A DNA stretch of 64,000 bases, taken from contig NW_025408667.1 of NCBI RefSeq assembly GCF_020360975.1, forward strand, positions 7,750,001-7,814,000. Reading direction: 5' to 3'. Each line of letters opens with the position of its first letter. The first letter of the stretch is position 1. Shown here one piece after another: positions 58,561 to 64,000 of the stretch. The notes under the pieces are model-generated. The model searched no databases. It was given only the letters and a program-made list of their open reading frames with translations, and was not told the origin of the DNA. Origin of the DNA: Hirsutella rhossiliensis (taxonomy: Eukaryota; Ascomycota; Sordariomycetes; Hypocreales; Ophiocordycipitaceae). Position numbers and translations under genes: made by a program.

Positions 58561-61500
58561 ATGGAGGACGACATACCCCAGGCAGTTCGGAATTGCCATA
58601 CCTGCAAGCAAGACCTGCCCGAAGTCGAATTTCGAAGCGTCAAGGACCCTACGAAGTTTACAAGAGACTGTGCTAGCTGTAGGGCACGCCGAAAGGAACG
58701 GGTAACCGAATCTCGAGCCGCCGTTGCCGCAATGCGGAATTTCGCCTTGAGGCTATCGCCACGCAGAGCCACGAAACGGACCGATTCTCTAGCTAACCTG
58801 ACGCCTCCAAGGCGGGCTGCGCCAACGCCTGCGTGTGTGCAAGTCTTACGACCCCCTGCCACATCTACGTTATGCCGTGCCCTGGCGCCCGCACTCCAGG
58901 GACTGCCTAGACCTCTGCCGGGGCCATCTACCTCAAGCGCGGTAGAGGACCTTCCCCACCCTCCTACCCTTGGCCTGCCAACAGTAGTTCTGGGCACGCC
59001 GATTCCAGAAACGCCAATTCCTCAAGGCACTCTCCCATCGGCTTCTGTTGTGCAAGGCACGCCTATACCGAAGGAATCGCCTCGTACCCTCCTTCATTAC
59101 TGCCACAGAGTCGTCGCCGCGGCCGCTATACACGTCGAGTCAACATTAACCCCGGCCACGGCCACAGCCTGAAGAGCGACAGTTCGATCAGATAGTTGAT
59201 CCGCCTTTTACAGGGACCTTGACTTGCCTGCCCTTTGTGAGGGGATCGAGCCCTTGTGCGCGAGTTCTATACTGCCCTGAATGACGACAAGATGCATAGT
59301 TGCATTCGCTGCCAGGAGCGTTGGTTCGATATGAAGCGAAATAGCTTGAAAATCTGCAGCCGCTGCATTAGTCGAGACAGGAAGAAAGGCCCCAACGAGC
59401 CCTACTTCTTTAGCGCTGCGAACAACCTTGACTTTGGGAAGTCCCGAGCGATCTACCCGATCTAACGATGGTCGAGGAGATGCTCATTGCTAGAGTTCAC
59501 GTACATGTGAAGGTCCTGCAGGTACGTGGCGCTCAATATAAATATCGCGGTCATGTTGTCCACTTCCTTCGCAATGTTGGCAGGCTATTTGAAGAGCTCC
59601 CGGTCCTACCTGAAGAGCTAGATGTCGTCCTCCTGCGGCCTCCTAATATGGAGGGCAGCCCTCGCTTCCGGCAACAGTTTGCTCGCGATTTGCGGGTACG
59701 CCGCTCATGCCTGTTGGCGTGGCTGCACTACCTACAGCGCCACCACCGGGGCTATCGCGATATCGTCGTGAGTCAGAATCGCTTGCACCGGCTTCCTCTT
59801 GATGGCAACATAGTTGATTCCATTGCCAGCCAAGTGGCTGACATACCTGACGGCGAGGTCCCCAAAGGCCCCGTCGAGGAGGCTGTGGAAGAGGATCCTA
59901 GCGATGCCGATGCATCAGCGATCCCGAATTTGCAGGTTACCGATACCGAATTGAACGCTCTGCAGTCCCGATTTCTTGATGGTACCCTAACCTGAGCGTA
60001 TGACTGATGTGGAGCATATACCGTGTAACGCGCAGGCTCACCACCAGATGCCGCTGCCTTCAGTTCGCAGGACCCCCATCGACGAATTCAACCGTTCCCA
60101 GCCGCTGCTAACGCTTGCATTCCCTACCCTCTACCCTGACGGCAAGGCCGACTTCGTGGAGCCTCGTTTACGGAGCATCACGTTCCAGGACTACCTTGCC
60201 CATGCGATGAGATGGCATGACGGACGTTTCGCCCGCCATAAGACGTGGCCTTTCGTCGCCCTCAACACGCTGTTACGTGCGCAGGTCCGAAAGCGAAGTG
60301 ACTACCTCGTCAAGCAACGCGACAGCCGCCGTCAGCCCCTTACACGCGCCGACCTAGAGGAAGCAATGGCTGAGCCTGACGAGCCGGAGGCTCAGGTCCT
60401 GATCCAGTCGATCACGCGCCAAGCCGCAGTAATTAGGGCACCCGGCCGTATTGGTATAAACAAAGGAAGGAGTTGGAAGCATATGCCTATAATCTAGGCA
60501 AGCCCGGCCTTTTCGCTACTGCAAGTGCAGCCGATTACCACTGGGAATCCCTATACCGCCATATGCCTCGATTTGACGAGTGGCAAACAGCTCCTGAGGC
60601 GGCGCGGATGGCTCTATCCCGGCAACTACTGCGAGACAACGCCCACATCGCTGCGTACCACTTTCATAAGCGTTATGCGCTGTTTAGGCTATTGTCTTGA
60701 AGCAGAAGTTCAACCTAACGGACTCTTGGGGCCGCTACGAGTGGCAGGGCAGGGGTTCCAGTCACCACCACGGCCTATATTGGCTAAGTGGCCACCCAGA
60801 CTTAGATCCTGACAACGATCAGTCCGGGAGCAATTCGCTCGCATCTGGGGATACCACGTATCTGCAGTGAACCCAGAGCCACAGCGAATACAGGCTCCTG
60901 GGGAGGGAACCCCTGATCGGTAATCTACTGGAACATCCCTTACCGTTCAGTTCCTATCGATGGTAGTCAACCGCGTGCAACGCCACCGCTGCAACAACTA
61001 CTGCATGCAGCTCAATAAGCATACCAAGCAGGTGGAGTGCCGCTTTGGATTTCCTCACGGCCAGCGCCTACTAGCCTCCTTGACAAGGTTCCTCACTCTA
61101 AACACTGGAGCTTTAGGGGCGAGCGGAACGATGGCCAGATTAACCACTACAACCGCTTGCTTACCGTTGCGTGGCTAGCCAATACAGATGTTTCGCCTTG
61201 CACGAGTCTACAGCAGGTAATCGATTACGCGGCCAAATACTGCTCCAAGTCGGAAAAGAAGAGCGAGTCTTTTGCCCAGATTGGGAAGGCCCTGATGCCC
61301 CGGGTCAAGGACCACAACCCCTTGATTTCCTTCACGTCAAAGCTCCTCAATCAGCTGGTTGCGGAGCGGGATTACTCGAAGCAGGAGGTCAGCCACTTGC
61401 TCCTCGGCCTGCCGTTACAGGAAGGGTCACGAACTTGCCTGTACGTCGACTGTCGTAATCCTGACAGGCATTCCCGCTCCCTCCGTATTGACGGCGATGA

Positions 61501-63641
61501 GGTGGACGAGGCCCCCAACGTTTACGAAAAGTACACTCAACGCCCGGAAGCCCTAGCGGACCTAAGCTACGTCTCCTTCCTGAAATGCTGGAATTTCCGC
61601 CCTAGGGACCCTTCCAAGTGGAAGCAATGGCAGCCAGGCAACATTAACGGCAGGCCTCGAGTGCTGGTTTACTTTCCTCGCTATCAGGCTGATCCAGAAG
61701 GTCAACAGTGGTCAGATTACTGTCGTGTAAAGCTAACATTAAACCACCCACATCGGCGGGTTGATGATCTCCTCACAGTTGACGGCCAGCTTTTGGTTCT
61801 CACGCTGAGGCCTTCTCCTATTGTTGGCAGCATCACAGTCATGGTGATGACCATTACAGTCGGCCAAAAGAGGCTCGATTACAGCCTCAAGATGATCAAT
61901 ACGAGGCTCTGCCTGTGGAGGAAGAATTTGATGACGAAGACTGGATTCGCCTCGCCGCCCTTTACCTGACAACTCCCTTACCCAGCAAGATCTTGACCTA
62001 CCTGGCCGCCGCGATATCGACATCAATTACGAGTAGACACAGCATGTGGTACTTATCCGGAACTCCGAGACGGCTACTGGAAAGACCTTATCGCTAGCCA
62101 CCCCATGGCCAACGATGTGGAGGTCCTTGGCCCTCACTGGCGTAATACGCTGAATACGCAACAACGGCTCGTGTACGACACATTCATGGGCCACTTCCAG
62201 GCGCAAAATCCTGCTCAAATCCTTCTCCACGTTGATGGTGGTGGTGGCACAGGCAAGTCGTTCCTTATCAAGGTGCTTTCTTCCCATCTTCAGGCAGCCG
62301 CCCTACCGAATCCTAGCCCTATATGCCGCGTGGCGCCAACAGGCGTTGCGAGTAACCAGATACAGGGCAGCACCATTCATTCGTTGCTGCGCCTCCCAGT
62401 AGGCGGTACTTTCACCGACCTTCCCCCGGCCGACGCAGCCGCCCTTCAGTCCCGCCTACGGCACATCAAATACCTCGTTATCGATGAAAAGAGCATGCTA
62501 GGGCTTGAGCAGCTCGCGCGGATCGATTCCCGTTTGCGACAAGCCTTTCCACAGCGTAACCTCGAGTTCTTTGGTGGTGTGAGCGTTGTGCTTGTGGGCG
62601 ATTTCTTCCAGTTACCACCAGTCCGACAAAAGCCCTGTATTCGACTAGCACCGGCCTGTCTTCGTTGGAAAGGAGAGGGCAGGTGGCCTACCGCCTATTT
62701 GACCGCACCGTCTTCCTGACCACGGCACAGCGCCAGGCTGGTGATGATCAGGCCCAGTTCCGTCAGGCGTTGCAGGAACTGCGTGATGTAAAGTTATCTA
62801 TACCATCCTGGAACCTCCTTAGCAATCGGGTACAGGCCAGGCTACCGCGGAGCGAGCTTGACGGCTTCAGGACCGCTTTGCGAGTGTATTCTACAAAGGC
62901 ACGGGTCAACCAATACAACCACGAGCATATGGTGCATCTCAACGCCCCGGCAATACAAGTGGAGGCAAAGAATCACGGCAACGGCGCTGGGCAGGCACCA
63001 AGCAACAATGCTGGCAATCTATCTAACAAGTTCCCTGTTGCTAAGGGCACCAGGGTGATGCTCACGACTAATCTGTGGCAATCAGCTGGCCTAGTTAACG
63101 GTGCTCAGGGTACTGTATACGATATCGCCTGGAGCGCAGGCGCCGATCCATTGGAAGACCCCCCAGCCGTTATTATGGTGGACTTTGATAGCTACGACGG
63201 ACCGCCGTATCTAACAACTAACGAGGGCAGGAAAATCTCACCCCATCCTGCCAGTCAGGCGGGACTTCCTTGTGGGCAACGAGACCTGCGCTCGCACGCA
63301 GTTTCCCCTAATCGTGGCGTTTGCTATTACTGTTCACAAATGCCAGAGCCTAACAAAGGATAAAATAGTTACTGATCTCGCTACACGCGACTTCCAGGCC
63401 GGTATTAGCTATGTTGCCGTCTCACGGGTTACCTCGCTCCAAGGCTTACTCCTTGAGGCGCCGTTCGATCGTCAGAGCCTCTATAACCACACGCCGACGG
63501 AAGGTTATACGCCTGCGTTTCCTACGTACTGCATTCACGGCTAACTATGAGACAGGGATGAAGATGCGCCTCGCTGACCAACAACGGCGTCAGGGTCAAC
63601 AGCTGAGCGATCCACTGTATCCACCACTCTACCGTGACTAA
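58561..63641 (+). pseudogene. Helitron C Rep/PIF1-family helicase, many frameshifts
   Basis: Rolling-circle transposase in order. An N-terminal zinc ribbon lies at 58,561 (CHTCKQDLPEVEF...CASCRARR). A second Cys cluster is at 59,295-59,365 (CIRCQERWFD...CSRC), then DUF6570-like MVEEMLIARVHVHVKVLQVR at 59,468. Helitron_like_N has FPTLYPDGKADFVEPRLRSI and KELEAYAYNLGKPGLF; HUH is SHHHGLYWL (60,763-60,785). Rep tyrosines are DYAAKYCSK at about 61,222. Walker A is DGGGGTGKS at about 62,236, Walker B LVIDEKSMLG, motif III VLVGDFFQLPPV, and the end is AFAITVHKCQSLT and YVAVSRVTSLQGL. The last segment ADQQRRQGQQLSDPLYPPLY ends at 63,641. Frame changes lie near 59,465, 60,437, 60,695, 60,830, 61,060, 61,900-62,100, 62,640, 63,240 and 63,535. 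Not functional as read. Confidence 0.88.
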
Positions 63642-64000
63642 ACGTCGTCTTCCTACAAGCTACAGGGAAGGGGGGGGGGTACGATATAGGGTTATAGTTA
63701 GACTGGGCCTGCCAGGAAGTAGTTCGAACGGCTGGTTAGCCGCTGAAGGCGGAAGGGGTTCTAGTGGGTACCCCTTAAGAAAGTCGAGTGCAGGTATACG
63801 ATATTCACCCTTCGGGCTGGATATTCAGCCGTTAAGCCCCTTGCATTGGCAACTTAACGGGTGTTCGAAGTATTTTATTAACTCTGTGTCCAGCCTCCAC
63901 TGTCAACTTCCGCCGTAACAAAACCTCGCCGAGCCAAGTGCATCTAGTCAGAAGGCGTCCTGGAGGAGCAGAGGACTGTGTTCACAGCAACGCGGCCTAA
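63642..64000. other. 3' tail of Helitron C and window end
   Basis: Non-coding. It contains an 11-base G run near 63,670, a GGGTACCC palindrome near 63,766 and a hairpin listed separately. I see no gene in it. Confidence 0.5.
63829..63860. terminator. Hairpin near the 3' end of Helitron C
   Basis: CCGTTAAG and CTTAACGG form an 8 bp stem around a 16-base loop. Helitrons carry a hairpin just upstream of their 3' end, where it stops rolling-circle transfer. Here no CTRR follows within 20 bases, so the assignment is tentative. Confidence 0.4.

Larger units (their letters stand above)
58127..63900 (+). mobile_element. Helitron C, a different Helitron family
   Basis: Plus-strand Helitron with Rep and PIF1-like helicase only distantly related to copies A and B. 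The 5' boundary lies between the end of copy B and the start codon at 58,561. The 3' boundary is probably near the hairpin at 63,829-63,860, but no CTRR terminus was fixed. Confidence 0.75.

Noticed and set aside
63664..63680. Eleven-base G run near 63,670 as a possible quadruplex
   Set aside because: It is a single homopolymer without further G tracts at quadruplex spacing and may be of uncertain length in the assembly.
1..64000. CRISPR arrays, bacterial operons or prophage
   Set aside because: There are no regularly spaced direct repeats, no Shine-Dalgarno-led genes, and the spliced genes and RIP signature are fungal.

Overview
The window looks like a repeat-dominated block of a filamentous ascomycete (Pezizomycotina) chromosome. 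The reasons are a spliced secreted GH89 gene with short fungal introns, fungal-type Copia, Gypsy, MULE and Helitron elements, and a 30 kb stretch with the hallmark of repeat-induced point mutation (RIP): TpA everywhere, CpA/TpG almost gone, and reading frames closed by TAA and TAG. The species cannot be named from sequence alone.

Layout. 1-4,319: minus-strand Ty1/copia element (copy 1), cut by the window start. 4,538-5,011: solo LTR of the same family. 5,012-8,687: RIP-mutated DNA of unknown origin with one GC-richer island. 8,688-12,566: second copy of the same Copia, truncated at integrase. 12,578-25,150: complete Ty3/gypsy element with two 376 bp LTRs, gag-pol, and an unexplained extra frame of about 870 codons between pol and the 3' LTR. 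25,151-30,387: a different minus-strand Copia family, cut at its RNase H end by the Gypsy LTR. RIP fades at about 30,040-30,200.

30,635-33,241: the only host gene I recognise, a secreted alpha-N-acetylglucosaminidase (GH89), minus strand, three exons, one apparent 1-nt frameshift. 33,242-34,329: intergenic.

34,339-37,242: complete MULE with 56 bp TIRs and a 9 bp target duplication, transposase frameshifted. About 37,250-47,956 and 47,957-58,118: two head-to-tail copies (A, B) of one Helitron family. Each has a minus-strand Rep/PIF1-helicase gene and, divergently on the plus strand, a spliced accessory gene of unknown function preceded by a degraded partial duplicate. 58,127-64,000: a third Helitron (C), unrelated in detail, on the plus strand.

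How it fits together: nested and tandem transposons on both sides of one gene. The retrotransposons were silenced by RIP. The DNA transposons were not, although A and B form a 10 kb tandem repeat; they are broken by small indels instead. Either RIP had stopped before the Helitrons arrived, or the indels are partly assembly error. No tRNA, rRNA or CRISPR was seen.
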